From NCBI GenBank assembly GCA_023101485.1, contig LVZB01000001.1:558001-622000 (forward strand): a stretch of 64,000 nucleotides of DNA, written 5' to 3'. The position numbers and the translations under genes are program-made. Positions 10,189 through 19,599 of the stretch are shown here, in pieces. This DNA comes from Pasteurellaceae bacterium Macca. Lineage in GTDB: Bacteria; Pseudomonadota; Gammaproteobacteria; Enterobacterales; Pasteurellaceae. The notes beneath the pieces are model-generated. The model was not told where the DNA came from. It was given only the letters and a program-made list of their open reading frames with translations, and did no database searches. Within the stretch, counting starts at the first letter, position 1. Each line of letters opens with the position of its first letter.

Positions 10189-10579
10189 ACAGATTCTGTG
10201 GATTTTCCCCGCTCTCACACAGCTGATTTTTTCGCTGTTTTTACCGTTTTTTGGGGGCTTTTCCCTCGCCGGCTTCGGGGGGATTTTTCTTTTTACCACG
10301 CTCCCTGCCTTTTTCTTTGCGCTAGTTTGCTTGCGTTACCAATTTCATCAACGTAACCTCGTGCAGATCGCATTCTGGTCGGGAACGATAAGCTTTATTC
10401 TCTCCCTCGTGGGCTTTTCTCTGCTCATTGCCATTGAAGCCCCCACGGAAGAATTAGCCATTTGGGAGCAAACCCTTGCCATCGTTTTTTATGCGTTAAT
10501 GTTTGCCCTACCGAGTATGGTTTATGCCCTACTTTTATTAAGGCAATTTTTGCCAAAGAAAACGATTGTGTCACCCTGA
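10178..10579 (+). CDS. Small four-helix membrane protein of unknown function
   Basis: This 133-residue, very hydrophobic protein has four predicted transmembrane segments at about 8-28, 32-52, 64-86 and 96-120. A loop (IEAPTEELAIWEQ) lies between the third and fourth. I do not recognise a family. The 11-nt overlap with nudE and the cysQ gene 48 nt downstream suggest co-transcription with these nucleotide-phosphate hydrolases. Confidence 0.75.
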   Translation: MPNKQILWIFPALTQLIFSLFLPFFGGFSLAGFGGIFLFTTLPAFFFALVCLRYQFHQRNLVQIAFWSGTISFILSLVGFSLLIAIEAPTEELAIWEQTLAIVFYALMFALPSMVYALLLLRQFLPKKTIVSP

Positions 10580-10626
10580 TTTGTGATAACATCATGCCCT
10601 ATTTGATTTTGCGTTAAGGAAATATT

Positions 10627-11430
10627 ATGCCGTTGCTTACACCACAATTATTAGAAGACGTGTTAGACATTGCCTGCCAAGCCGGCGAACATCTCAAAAC
10701 GTTTTATGCAAAATCCGTTGAAATTCAAATCAAAGCCGACAAAACCCCCGTCACCGAGGCGGATCTTTTTATTAGCCAATTTGTGATTGAACAGCTTAAA
10801 CAGCTCACACCAGAAACGCCGATTGTGTCGGAAGAGAGTTGTAAAATCGCCCTTGCACAACGAGAAAATTGGCAGGCTTATTGGATTATCGACCCCTTAG
10901 ACGGCACACAACAATTTATTGACCGCACGGATCAATTCTCCGTCATGATTGCCCTTGTGGTTGCCAATCGCCCTGTACTCGGCGTGATTCACGCCCCCAT
11001 TTTAAATAAAACCTATTATGCGATGAAAGCACACGGGGCGTTTTTACGAGATGAAGAGGGTGTTCGCCCCCTTCATCTCACCCCTAATCCAAGCACGGAT
11101 TTACGCATTACGATTGGCACATCCAACAGCCAAAAAACCCGCCAAGCAGTGCAACCGCCCTATCAGGTTTCTTTTTTGAAATACGGATCAAGTAGCTTAA
11201 AAGCCGGCTTAGTTGCCGAAGGGAAAGCCGATTGCTATGTACGCCTAGGCGATACCGGCGAATGGGACACCGCCGCATCGGAAATTTTACTCGCCGAAGC
11301 TGGTGGGGCGACCTTTGACTTACACTTTCAACCTCTTAGTTATAATCAGCGAGAAACCTTTATCAACCCTCACTTTATTATGGTGGGCGATAGGGGGAAA
11401 GATTGGGCAAGTATCTTTCACTTCGATTAG
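10627..11430 (+). CDS. cysQ: 3'(2'),5'-bisphosphate nucleotidase CysQ
   Basis: The enzyme removes the 3'-phosphate from PAP/PAPS, recycling the by-product of sulfate assimilation. The inositol-monophosphatase-superfamily metal site is visible: SEES (68-71), DPLDGTQQFI (89-98, Asp89 and Asp92) and GEWDTAASEILLAEAGG near 215. Length 267 is normal for the family. It follows the nudE pair. A clear AAGGAAAT ribosome-binding region precedes the ATG. Confidence 0.94.
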   Translation: MPLLTPQLLEDVLDIACQAGEHLKTFYAKSVEIQIKADKTPVTEADLFISQFVIEQLKQLTPETPIVSEESCKIALAQRENWQAYWIIDPLDGTQQFIDRTDQFSVMIALVVANRPVLGVIHAPILNKTYYAMKAHGAFLRDEEGVRPLHLTPNPSTDLRITIGTSNSQKTRQAVQPPYQVSFLKYGSSSLKAGLVAEGKADCYVRLGDTGEWDTAASEILLAEAGGATFDLHFQPLSYNQRETFINPHFIMVGDRGKDWASIFHFD

Positions 11431-11508
11431 TTTTATTTATTAGCCTTTTAAAAAAAAGTCATGCAAAATATAACAAATTTTCAACATATTTTAGGACGAC
11501 AATAACCC

Positions 11509-12993
11509 ATGAAAGCAGATAACAACTGTATTGTAATTTTCGGCGCTTCCGGCGACCTTACCTACCGCAAACTCATTCCCGCCCTCTACCACCTTTATAA
11601 AATCGGCAGATTATCGGAAAGTTTTTCCGTCTTAGGGGTGGCACGGTCTGAATTAGACGACAACACTTTCCGCCAAAAAATGCACGATGCTCTCGTCAAA
11701 TTAGAAGATGCAAGCGGTCCAGAATTAGAAAAATTTTGTCAACACCTTTACTACCAAGCGATCAACACCTCCGATAAAGCAGACTACGCTAAATTACTTC
11801 CTCGTTTAGCAGAATTACACGAAAAATACGATACTCACGGCAACACGCTTTACTACCTTTCCACCCCACCAAGCCTTTATGGTGTGATTCCAGAATGCCT
11901 TGCAGAACACGGTTTAACCACCGAAGAACAAGGCTGGAAACGTATCATTGTCGAAAAACCATTTGGTTATGATATTGAAACTGCCAAAGCCTTAGATATT
12001 CAAATCCACCGTTTTTTTGAAGAGCATCAAATTTATCGTATCGACCACTATTTAGGCAAAGAAACAGTGCAAAATTTATTAGTACTCCGTTTCTCAAATG
12101 GCTTATTTGAACCTCTTTGGAATCGCAATTTTATTGATTATGTGGAGATCACTGGTGCTGAATCCCTTGGTGTTGAAGAGCGTGGTGGTTATTACGATGG
12201 TTCTGGTGCAATGCGGGATATGTTCCAAAACCACTTACTGCAAGTGCTTGCTATGGTCGCCATGGAACCCCCTGCCATCATTAACGCCGATTCCATGCGT
12301 GATGAAGTGGCAAAAGTACTCTATTGCTTACACCCGCTTTCCAATGACGACATTAAAAATAATTTAGTACTTGGGCAATATTGTAATGGTGTCATTGACG
12401 GAAAAGAAGTGGTTGGTTATCTAGAAGAAAAAGGCGTACCGTCCGATTCCAACACAGAAACCTATATGGCGGTGCGTTGCCAAATCGACAACTGGCGCTG
12501 GGCTGGCGTGCCATTTTATGTGCGTTCCGGTAAGCGTTTACCCGCTCGGGTAACCGAAGTGGTAATTCACTTTAAAACCACTCCACACCCTGTTTTCAGC
12601 CAAAACGCACCGGATAATAAATTGATCATCCGTATTCAACCTGATGAAGGGATCTCAATGCGTTTCGGCTTGAAAAAACCGGGAGCAGGTTTTGAAGCGA
12701 AGGAAGTTTCTATGGATTTCCGCTATGCCGATCTCGCCTCGCCAACGCTCTTAACCGCCTATGAGCGCTTACTGTTAGATGCAATGAAAGGCGATGCAAC
12801 CTTATTCGCTCGTACAGATGCGGTACACGCCTGTTGGCAATATGTACAACCGATTCTCAATTACAAAGCCAATGGCGGAAGAGTCTATCAATACGAGGCC
12901 GGCACTTGGGGGCCAAGCGAAGCAGATAAACTTATTGCTAAACACGGCAAAGTGTGGCGTAAGCCAAGCGGTTTAATGAAGAAAAAAGTGTAA
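11509..12993 (+). CDS. zwf: Glucose-6-phosphate 1-dehydrogenase
   Basis: The enzyme catalyses the NADP-dependent entry step of the oxidative pentose-phosphate pathway. The N-terminal dinucleotide motif is [11 protein letters not shown] (12-22), and the substrate-binding signature RIDHYLGKE is at 177-185. Length 494 is typical. It is followed directly by pgl, with gnd next beyond an insertion sequence, so the three oxidative-branch enzymes are clustered. An uptake sequence lies in the frame at 11710. Confidence 0.97.
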   Translation: MKADNNCIVIFGASGDLTYRKLIPALYHLYKIGRLSESFSVLGVARSELDDNTFRQKMHDALVKLEDASGPELEKFCQHLYYQAINTSDKADYAKLLPRLAELHEKYDTHGNTLYYLSTPPSLYGVIPECLAEHGLTTEEQGWKRIIVEKPFGYDIETAKALDIQIHRFFEEHQIYRIDHYLGKETVQNLLVLRFSNGLFEPLWNRNFIDYVEITGAESLGVEERGGYYDGSGAMRDMFQNHLLQVLAMVAMEPPAIINADSMRDEVAKVLYCLHPLSNDDIKNNLVLGQYCNGVIDGKEVVGYLEEKGVPSDSNTETYMAVRCQIDNWRWAGVPFYVRSGKRLPARVTEVVIHFKTTPHPVFSQNAPDNKLIIRIQPDEGISMRFGLKKPGAGFEAKEVSMDFRYADLASPTLLTAYERLLLDAMKGDATLFARTDAVHACWQYVQPILNYKANGGRVYQYEAGTWGPSEADKLIAKHGKVWRKPSGLMKKKV

Positions 12994-13016
12994 CCGAAAC
13001 AAATTATGCAATAAAT

Positions 13017-13037
13017 CTCACCGCTTGTTGCGGTGAG
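13017..13037 (+). promoter_or_regulatory. Perfect hairpin just upstream of the pgl ribosome-binding site
   Basis: An 8-bp perfect stem CTCACCGC/GCGGTGAG with a TTGTT loop lies in the 57-nt zwf-pgl spacer. It ends 3 nt before the GGAAG ribosome-binding site at 13041. No T-run follows, so a terminator is unlikely. The left arm plus loop contains the uptake-sequence core on the minus strand (CCGCTTGT). It may tune expression of pgl relative to zwf, but this is inference. Confidence 0.5.
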
Positions 13038-13050
13038 TTTGGAAGATAAA

Positions 13051-13743
13051 ATGAATACCATCATATTTCCCACCGCCCAAGATGCGGTTAATAAAATTGC
13101 ACAGGAATTTCTGCTTTATAGCCAGCTGAACCGCCCAGTGCATATTTCTCTTTCGGGTGGTAGTACGCCTAAATTATTATTCAAAACCTTAGCACTATCG
13201 CCTTTTAGCCACGAGATTCAATGGCAAAATCTCCATTTTTGGTGGGGAGATGAAAGAATGGTTGCCCCAACGAATCCTGAAAGTAACTACGGCGAAGTGC
13301 AAAAATTACTTTTCGATCATATCGCTATCCCTCGGGAAAATATCCACCGTATTCGTGGCGAAGCCGATCCCCAAAGCGAATTACAACGCGTTGAGCAAGA
13401 GATACAAGCGGTCGTTTTTGAGCAACAATTTGATTGGATTATTTTAGGGATGGGGAATGATGGGCATACCGCTTCACTTTTCCCACACCAAACGGATTTT
13501 GCCGATCCCAATTTAGCCGTTCTGGCTAAGCACCCCGAAAGCGGTCAGCTCCGTATTTCTAAAACGGCAAGCCTAATCGAAAAAGCCAAACGTATTACTT
13601 ATTTAGTCACCGGCGAAAGCAAAGCAGAAATTTTAAACGAAATTCAAACTACACCAGCTGAGAGTTTGCCTTATCCTGCGGCGAGAATTAAAAACAGCAA
13701 TACGGAGTGGTATTTGGATAAATTGGCGGCGAAGTTGTTGTAA
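13051..13743 (+). CDS. pgl: 6-phosphogluconolactonase
   Basis: The enzyme hydrolyses 6-phosphogluconolactone, the second oxidative pentose-phosphate step. ATG 13051 follows GGAAG; a GTG 18 nt upstream lies within the hairpin and is less likely. The 230-residue SugarP isomerase-fold protein shows HISLSGGSTPKLLFKTL, the WWGDER motif (FWWGDERMV) and GMGNDGHTASLFP, all diagnostic of the DevB/Pgl family. An uptake sequence is embedded at 13404. It lies in the zwf-pgl transcription unit. Confidence 0.95.
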   Translation: MNTIIFPTAQDAVNKIAQEFLLYSQLNRPVHISLSGGSTPKLLFKTLALSPFSHEIQWQNLHFWWGDERMVAPTNPESNYGEVQKLLFDHIAIPRENIHRIRGEADPQSELQRVEQEIQAVVFEQQFDWIILGMGNDGHTASLFPHQTDFADPNLAVLAKHPESGQLRISKTASLIEKAKRITYLVTGESKAEILNEIQTTPAESLPYPAARIKNSNTEWYLDKLAAKLL

Positions 13744-13923
13744 TTAAGGCAATATCAGCAAATTTTGCCAAAAAATCGACCGCTTGTTTTCATTAGAAAG
13801 TAGGTATTATTAAATTCAAACACAAAAAATAAACGATGAATAGCGTTAATGCTTGCTATTATGAAAAAAATGCTACAAAAAATTAAATTCTACTTTAAAA
13901 AGGAGTTTAAGATGAAAAAACTA

Positions 13924-14642
13924 GGGGCTGTCCTAGATAACTAGACCAAACTCTCTTTAACTAATTGTTTTAGAAAGGAAATTTGAGACTTTAAGTTACT
14001 GTGATTAAAACGCCATTCACATTCTTTCAAATACAGCTCAAAATGAGCTTTGGGAATACCATTAAATTTGCGTAAATGACGTTTTGCTTGGTTCCAGAAA
14101 TTCTCAATTCCGTTAATGTGATTTTGTTTTTCTGCAAAGTGCGTACTATGGTTGATACGAAAATGATTAAATTCACTCACATCAAGTACATCATAACTTC
14201 GATAGAAATCCGTGTAAACAATGCTATCAGGCTTAACTTGTTCTCGAATTATCGGTAACAACGTGGCGGATTGCGTGTTCGGTACGGCAACAGTATAAAC
14301 TTTGCCATTGCGTTTCAACAGCCCGAATACCGCAGTTTTACCCGCTGCACCACGTCCACGCTTGCCTTTGCGTGTACCACCAAAATAGCTTTCATCGGCT
14401 TCTATTTCCCCATCAAACATCTCCAAATGTGGGCTGTTTTGATAGATAAGAAATCGCAAGCGATGAAAATAGTAAGCGGCAGTTGTCTTGTTTACATTCA
14501 CTAGTTCAGCAGCAGTTCTCGCTGTAACTCCTGCAACAAACAGTTCAATAAGTTTATTTTGTTTGTGCTGACTTAAACGACTTTTTCTCATTTGACTATC
14601 TTAACCCAAATCGAGTTTTTAGTCGTTATCTAGGACAGCCCC
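13924..14642 (-). mobile_element. Complete IS1016-like insertion sequence (IS1595 family), 719 bp
   Basis: The ends are 18-bp perfect inverted repeats, GGGGCTGTCCTAGATAAC at 13924-13941 and its complement at 14625-14642. They are flanked by an exact 8-bp target duplication, AAAAACTA (13916-13923 and 14643-14650). An intact transposase is read on the minus strand. The 8-bp duplication and the transposase type fit the IS1595 family; IS1016 is the well-known Pasteurellaceae member. Intact repeats, duplication and reading frame suggest a recent insertion. Confidence 0.95.
13941..14591 (-). CDS. IS1595-family (ISXO2-like DDE) transposase
   Basis: This 216-residue transposase has an N-terminal helix-turn-helix-like region (about 5-45). 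Its DDE/DDN catalytic landmarks are EADESYFGG (about 66-74), VYTDFYRSY (about 125) and HINGIENFWNQAKRHLRK (about 157-174). It fills the element, and its stop codon touches the inner edge of the left terminal repeat. It looks full length and intact. A decayed relative of its 3' end is found at about 46261-46394. Confidence 0.94.
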   Translation of the reverse strand: MRKSRLSQHKQNKLIELFVAGVTARTAAELVNVNKTTAAYYFHRLRFLIYQNSPHLEMFDGEIEADESYFGGTRKGKRGRGAAGKTAVFGLLKRNGKVYTVAVPNTQSATLLPIIREQVKPDSIVYTDFYRSYDVLDVSEFNHFRINHSTHFAEKQNHINGIENFWNQAKRHLRKFNGIPKAHFELYLKECEWRFNHSNLKSQISFLKQLVKESLV

Positions 14643-15112
14643 AAAAACTATTGTTAATAACATTAATGCTTGGAATTGTAGGATGTAGTTCTATTGAACC
14701 AACTCAACAACCTTATCAACAAATTACCAGTATTCAGCAACTGCCGGAACAATATAGAGCTCACCCTCGATATATTGCCCCCAAAGGAACTAAAAATGGA
14801 ATAAAAAATGGTACGATTAGTCAAGGTAGAACTTATACGGTACCCATCAAAAACGGTCTAGGAGAGGGAAATCTTGATATTTTTTATCCTAATGGACAGC
14901 TACATTCTCGCACACCATTAGTTAATGGCTATGCTCAAGGTTGGTCTGAAGGATATGATATTCAAGGAGTATTAAAAACCAAGGTTTTATATAAAGATAG
15001 TAAGACTATTCGTTTACAAATCTATGACAATAAAGGCAATCTAGTCAAAGATATAACAGACTAAATGATTTTAAAATAATAAGGGAAAATCCCTGATATA
15101 TAGGAGAAAACA

Positions 15113-16567
15113 ATGTCAGTAAAAGGCGATATCGGCGTTATCGGTTTAGCGGTAATGGGGCAAAATCTCATTTTAAATATGAATGACAAGGGCTTTAAAG
15201 TCGTGGCGTATAACCGCACTACCTCAAAAGTCGATGAATTTTTACAAGGTCCTGCCAAAGGCACGAATATTATTGGAGCTTACTCTCTTGAAGATTTAGC
15301 CGCCAAATTAGAAAAACCACGCAAGGTGATGTTAATGGTACGTGCGGGTGATGTGGTGGATCAGTTTATTGATGCCTTAGTACCACATTTAGAAGAAGGG
15401 GATATTATTATCGATGGCGGTAATTCCAACTACCCTGACACTAACCGCCGTGTGCAAGCCTTAGCGGAAAAAGGGATTCGTTTTGTCGGTTCTGGCGTTT
15501 CTGGTGGTGAAGAAGGCGCAAGACATGGGCCTTCCATTATGCCCGGTGGTAATCAAGAAGCGTGGCAATATGTGCAACCAATTTTACAAGCCATTTCCGC
15601 GAAAACGGACAAAGGCGAGCCTTGCTGTGATTGGGTCGGTAAAGACGGTTCAGGGCATTTTGTGAAAATGGTGCATAACGGTATCGAATACGGCGATATG
15701 CAGTTAATTTGTGAAGCCTACCAATTCTTAAAAGACGGTTTAGGTTTAAGCTATACTGAAATGCAGGAAATTTTCCAATCGTGGAAGCAGACTGAATTAG
15801 ATAGCTATCTGATTGATATTACAACAGATATTCTTGGCTACAAAGATGCGGACGGCGAACCGTTGGTGGAAAAAATTCTTGATACCGCAGGTCAAAAAGG
15901 CACAGGTAAATGGACGGGGATTAACGCCTTAGATTTCGGTATTCCATTAACCTTAATTACGGAATCCGTTTTCGCCCGTTGCGTTTCGGCTTTCAAAGAT
16001 CAACGCGTGAACGCTTCTTCGCTCTTTGGTAAAACTATTGGCAAAGTGGAAGGGGATAAAAAAGCGTGGGTGGAAGCCGTTCGCCGTGCGTTACTCGCCT
16101 CGAAAATTATCTCTTATGCGCAGGGTTTTATGCTCATTCGTGAAGCTTCAGAAAACTTTGGTTGGGATATCAACTATGGTGGCACAGCGCTATTATGGCG
16201 TGAAGGTTGTATCATTCGTAGTCGTTTCTTAGGCAATATTCGTGATGCTTATGAAACCAACCCTGATCTGATTTTCTTAGGTTCAGATCCCTACTTCAAA
16301 GGCATTTTAGAAAACTGCTTAGCGGATTGGCGTAAAGTGGTGGCAAAATCCATTGAAATTGGCTTACCAGTGCCGTGTATGGCATCAGCCATTACTTTCT
16401 TAGATGGTTATACTTCCGAGCGTTTGCCAGCAAACTTACTGCAAGCACAACGGGATTATTTTGGGGCACACACTTATGAGCGTACTGATAAGCCACGGGG
16501 TGAGTTCTTCCACACCAACTGGACAGGGCGGGGCGGAAATACCGCATCGACTAAGTATGATGTATAA
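15113..16567 (+). CDS. gnd: 6-phosphogluconate dehydrogenase, decarboxylating
   Basis: The enzyme oxidatively decarboxylates 6-phosphogluconate to ribulose 5-phosphate with NADP. The Rossmann motif GLAVMGQNLILNM is at 11-23, the GGNSNYPDTNRR segment near 102, and the catalytic FVKMVHNGIEYGDMQ has Lys at about 185. Length 484 is full. It starts 48 nt after the broken lipoprotein gene, with AGGAG before the ATG, and ends at a strong terminator. Confidence 0.97.
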   Translation: MSVKGDIGVIGLAVMGQNLILNMNDKGFKVVAYNRTTSKVDEFLQGPAKGTNIIGAYSLEDLAAKLEKPRKVMLMVRAGDVVDQFIDALVPHLEEGDIIIDGGNSNYPDTNRRVQALAEKGIRFVGSGVSGGEEGARHGPSIMPGGNQEAWQYVQPILQAISAKTDKGEPCCDWVGKDGSGHFVKMVHNGIEYGDMQLICEAYQFLKDGLGLSYTEMQEIFQSWKQTELDSYLIDITTDILGYKDADGEPLVEKILDTAGQKGTGKWTGINALDFGIPLTLITESVFARCVSAFKDQRVNASSLFGKTIGKVEGDKKAWVEAVRRALLASKIISYAQGFMLIREASENFGWDINYGGTALLWREGCIIRSRFLGNIRDAYETNPDLIFLGSDPYFKGILENCLADWRKVVAKSIEIGLPVPCMASAITFLDGYTSERLPANLLQAQRDYFGAHTYERTDKPRGEFFHTNWTGRGGNTASTKYDV

Positions 16568-16589
16568 TTACCATTATTAATTTTATCTT

Positions 16590-16620
16590 CCCCGTCTTAA
16601 ATTAGGCGGGGTTTTCTCTT
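16590..16620 (+). terminator. Rho-independent terminator of gnd
   Basis: The stem CCCCGTC/GGCGGGG (one G-U pair) with an 8-nt A/T loop is followed by TTTTCTCTTT. It separates gnd from the sialyltransferase gene. Confidence 0.85.
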
Positions 16621-16649
16621 TCTCGATAGCAAAATTTAAATCAAACATT

Positions 16650-17861
16650 ATGGTAAATAACTCTCTTCATGGCTCAAAAAATCTTATTTTATATTTAGAT
16701 TATGCCACCTTACCGGCATTAAATCAGCTAATGCACTTTATCGATCATTTTGAGGATAAAGAAAGCCTACGTCTTTTTGGTTTATTCCGTTTTAATCTGC
16801 CTGAAAGTATTAAAAACTATTTTCCAGAAAACCATATTTATATTACTCAAAGAGGAAATGAGCATATTAATGATCAACTCGTGTTTAACCAAACCTTAGA
16901 AGAGATAATTCAACATACTGACGCTCTCATCAAACTTGAAATTCATCTTAATTTAACACATTCTTTTATTATGTTTAATGATATTTTAAAAATTTTATCT
17001 CGTTATCCTGATAAAGTTTCATTTAAACATTTACATTTATATGATGATGGATCTGGAAATTATGTCAAATTACATCAAGCGATGCTTGATAAAAATTTTG
17101 AAGAAGAATTAAGAAGTGAATTACATCTAATAAAAACAGATAAAAAATTCAAAAACAATACTATAAATTTTTACTTTTTTAACGAGTTTTTACCAACCAC
17201 ATATCATTTATTACGTCCAGATTATTTCAAGAACAATTCAAAATTAAATAATCTATGGGAATATTTATCTGATAAACAGGTCAAAATGACATATTTTGAT
17301 CATGCTAGAAATTGGAGCTACTCACAACAATTTCTCTTTTTAGAACTATTGAATGTTTCATTAACAGAATTTAATGATTCTTTAAATAGTTTACTTCACC
17401 ATAGCCTATTTATTGGTACAACAACACTTTTTATCAACGAAAAAGCCTTAAAAGATGAACAAAAATCAATGAATGAGATTATTTTAAACTCATTACACGA
17501 CCCTCTTCATCCACAATATATTCCAGAAAAATTAGCTTATAAGAAGCATCCTGCTGACTATCAAAATGAATATCTACTAACACAGAAATACTCCGATATT
17601 AAAATTATTTCAAATAAAATTCCCTTAGAAGTATTTTTAATATTTGGCATGATGCCTAAAAAAACATTTGGTCATGCGAGTTCAATTCTTTTAAGTTTAC
17701 CACAAGAACGTATTGGTAAAGTGATATTTAACTTAGGTCATAACATTCCAAGCCACCAAATTACAGAGCAGAAAATGCTAGCAAATGTGCTACTTGAATT
17801 AAATATTATTAAGCCTGAACAAATTCTCACTTGGAAAGATTTTAAGATTGATGGAATATAA
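16650..17861 (+). CDS. GT80-family sialyltransferase
   Basis: The protein is predicted to transfer sialic acid from CMP-Neu5Ac to a LOS or glycan acceptor. Its 403 residues follow the Pasteurella multocida PmST1 / H. ducreyi Lst pattern: an N-terminal LYLDYATLPALNQLMHF block, LYDDGS at 130-135 with the likely general base Asp132, GTTTLF at about 256-261, a KxHP motif (here KKHP, His300) and GHASSILLSLP near 345. There is no signal peptide. The gene is A/T-rich compared with gnd, which suggests acquisition. Acceptor and linkage cannot be told from sequence. Confidence 0.88.
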   Translation: MVNNSLHGSKNLILYLDYATLPALNQLMHFIDHFEDKESLRLFGLFRFNLPESIKNYFPENHIYITQRGNEHINDQLVFNQTLEEIIQHTDALIKLEIHLNLTHSFIMFNDILKILSRYPDKVSFKHLHLYDDGSGNYVKLHQAMLDKNFEEELRSELHLIKTDKKFKNNTINFYFFNEFLPTTYHLLRPDYFKNNSKLNNLWEYLSDKQVKMTYFDHARNWSYSQQFLFLELLNVSLTEFNDSLNSLLHHSLFIGTTTLFINEKALKDEQKSMNEIILNSLHDPLHPQYIPEKLAYKKHPADYQNEYLLTQKYSDIKIISNKIPLEVFLIFGMMPKKTFGHASSILLSLPQERIGKVIFNLGHNIPSHQITEQKMLANVLLELNIIKPEQILTWKDFKIDGI

Positions 17862-17894
17862 TATTCCATTACTTCCCCAGCAATAGGGTTATGC

Positions 17895-17900
17895 TATACT
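17895..17900 (+). promoter_or_regulatory. Probable -10 element of rraB
   Basis: TATACT lies 28 nt before the rraB ATG, preceded by TGC (TATGCTATACT), a possible extended -10. No good -35 is visible. The placement gives a short leader ending in AAGGAAAC. Confidence 0.45.
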
Positions 17901-17927
17901 CCAACTTATTTTTATTAAGGAAACATT

Positions 17928-18347
17928 ATGTACGATTTTAATCACCTTCAACAAGAAACCGATGAAATTATTAGTAATCTACTCGCAGACGGTAGCGATC
18001 CCGATGCCCTTTATATTATTGAGCATCATATTGCCCATCACGACTTTGATAAACTGGAAAAATTAGTCGTTGATATTTTTAAACTCGGCTATGAAATTTC
18101 TGAAGCCGAAGAGATTGAAGAAGAAGGCAAGCTCATTTTTGTCTGTGATATTGTGTCTGAAATTGAATTAAAAGCCGAATTAATTCAAGCACAGCAAAAA
18201 GAGTTATTACCCCTTATTGAAAAAGCTGGGGCAATTTATGAAGGCTGGGGGACTTATTTTGAAGATCCAAACAGTGATGAGGATGAATATGGCGAGGATG
18301 GCGAATTCTTTGACGAAGAAGATGAATTTGACGATGAAAATCGTTAA
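17928..18347 (+). CDS. rraB: Ribonuclease E inhibitor RraB
   Basis: RraB binds RNase E and modulates RNA decay. The 139 residues include the family pattern NLLADGSDPDALYIIEHHIA near 18-37 and the WGTYFEDPNSDED motif, followed by a very acidic Glu/Asp-rich tail (about 105-139). The gene has its own leader and splits the glycan genes: a sialyltransferase ends upstream and the lsg block begins 46 nt downstream. It is unlikely to take part in glycan synthesis. Confidence 0.92.
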   Translation: MYDFNHLQQETDEIISNLLADGSDPDALYIIEHHIAHHDFDKLEKLVVDIFKLGYEISEAEEIEEEGKLIFVCDIVSEIELKAELIQAQQKELLPLIEKAGAIYEGWGTYFEDPNSDEDEYGEDGEFFDEEDEFDDENR

Positions 18348-18393
18348 GCCCACCCAACAGCAAGCGGTCATTTTTTCTTAACTTTTTGCAACG

Positions 18394-19599
18394 ATGAAAG
18401 CCATTAAAGATAGCATTATTTACTTAGGGGGAGAATTATTGGCAAAATCTGTGCCAATTTTCTTATTACCTTATTTATCCCGTCAATTAGGCGTAGAAGG
18501 TTTTGGTGAACTCTCTTATTACCAAACTTATTTAGCCCTTTTTGTCATTCTTGTCAGCCTTAGTCAAGAAGGGGCAATCGCACGATATTTCTACTTTTAT
18601 GGGAAACGCTCCCTTAATTTAGTCATGCATACCGGCTATGCCTATACTTTTTTAGTCGGCAGTATTATTTTAATTGGGTGTTGGCTAAGTGGCTCAGAAA
18701 TTATGGCGTATTTAGCCATTTCTGCGATCTTTCAATCCTTTTTAAATGTACAATTAAGTGTAAGGCAATGCCAAAAGCAGGCGATTCCTTATGTCATTAT
18801 TCAAATTTGTTCGACTTTTACTTCCGCATTATTAACTATTTTTCTCTTAGAATATTATAAAGAAGATTTAGTTGAAAAACGTATTCTTGCCATTTTAGTC
18901 AGTAATTTTTTAGTGAGCCTTATTGCTTACTTATTTTATGCTAAAACTGCTAGAGGAAAATCATTTTCCCTTCGCCAACATAAAACGGCGCTTTGGTATT
19001 TAATTGGTTTTGGTGCACCGTTAATTTTGCACCATATAAGTTTATTCTTAAAAGGGCAACTTGACCGTATTTTCATTTATCATCAATACAGTGAAGCGGA
19101 TTTAGGTTTATATGCGATGGGTGCGCAAATTGCGGCAATCTTGATGATTGTGATTCAAGCCGTCAATAAAGCCTTAATTCCTTATCTCTTTGAAGCCTTA
19201 AAAAAACAAAAAATCAATGTAAAACAGATACAACGCTGGGCATTTTATTCCCTCGCTCTAGTCCCTATCCCCGCTCTTGTGATGCTCATCATTCCAGAAT
19301 CAGTTATTAGTTGGCTATTAGGGGCACAATTTATTGGTACAAAATATTATGCCGTATTATTTTTAGTCGCGACGATGCTTGTTATTCCCTATTTAATTTT
19401 AGTGAATTACTTATTTTATTACGGTAAAAATAAACTTATCTCGATCTGCTCTATTTTATCCACCGTGATCTATTTAGTGAGCTTAATATTATTAACCCTA
19501 ACGGATATTCAATATATTCCTTATGCGAGTATTATTGGCGCATTAGCCATTTTACCCATTTTATATTTTATGACGAATAAAGTAGGAAAAACCTTGTGA
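18394..19599 (+). CDS. lsgA: Polysaccharide flippase, Wzx/LsgA type
   Basis: This is a polytopic inner-membrane protein of the polysaccharide transport (MATE/MVF-like) family that would flip lipid-linked oligosaccharide. The 401 residues contain about 12 hydrophobic helices and an N-terminus typical of Wzx proteins ([20 protein letters not shown]). It is the first of six tightly packed genes, and its stop overlaps the next start as GTGA. Position directly before lsgB matches the H. influenzae lsg locus, on which the symbol rests. Confidence 0.85.
   Translation: MKAIKDSIIYLGGELLAKSVPIFLLPYLSRQLGVEGFGELSYYQTYLALFVILVSLSQEGAIARYFYFYGKRSLNLVMHTGYAYTFLVGSIILIGCWLSGSEIMAYLAISAIFQSFLNVQLSVRQCQKQAIPYVIIQICSTFTSALLTIFLLEYYKEDLVEKRILAILVSNFLVSLIAYLFYAKTARGKSFSLRQHKTALWYLIGFGAPLILHHISLFLKGQLDRIFIYHQYSEADLGLYAMGAQIAAILMIVIQAVNKALIPYLFEALKKQKINVKQIQRWAFYSLALVPIPALVMLIIPESVISWLLGAQFIGTKYYAVLFLVATMLVIPYLILVNYLFYYGKNKLISICSILSTVIYLVSLILLTLTDIQYIPYASIIGALAILPILYFMTNKVGKTL

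Larger units (their letters stand above)
13912..15064 (+). pseudogene. Lipoprotein gene with MORN/YwqK-like repeats, split by an insertion sequence
   Basis: An AAGGAG site precedes ATG AAA AAA CTA at 13912-13923, where the insertion sequence enters; the frame resumes at 14651. Removing the element and one copy of the 8-bp duplication gives MKKLLLITLMLGIVGCSSIE, a textbook signal peptide with lipobox IVGC. The remaining ~135 residues include YPNGQLHSRTPLVNGYAQGW and similar repeats of the MORN/YwqK type. In place, the 3' part could only start from TTG 14651 or ATG 14666, without the Lys-Lys N-region and without its own ribosome-binding site, so it is probably not expressed. It lies between pgl and gnd. 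Confidence 0.88.

Noticed and set aside
17928-18347. rraB as part of the glycan operon
   Set aside because: Clear RraB sequence with its own leader and -10-like element; position between glycan genes is probably incidental.
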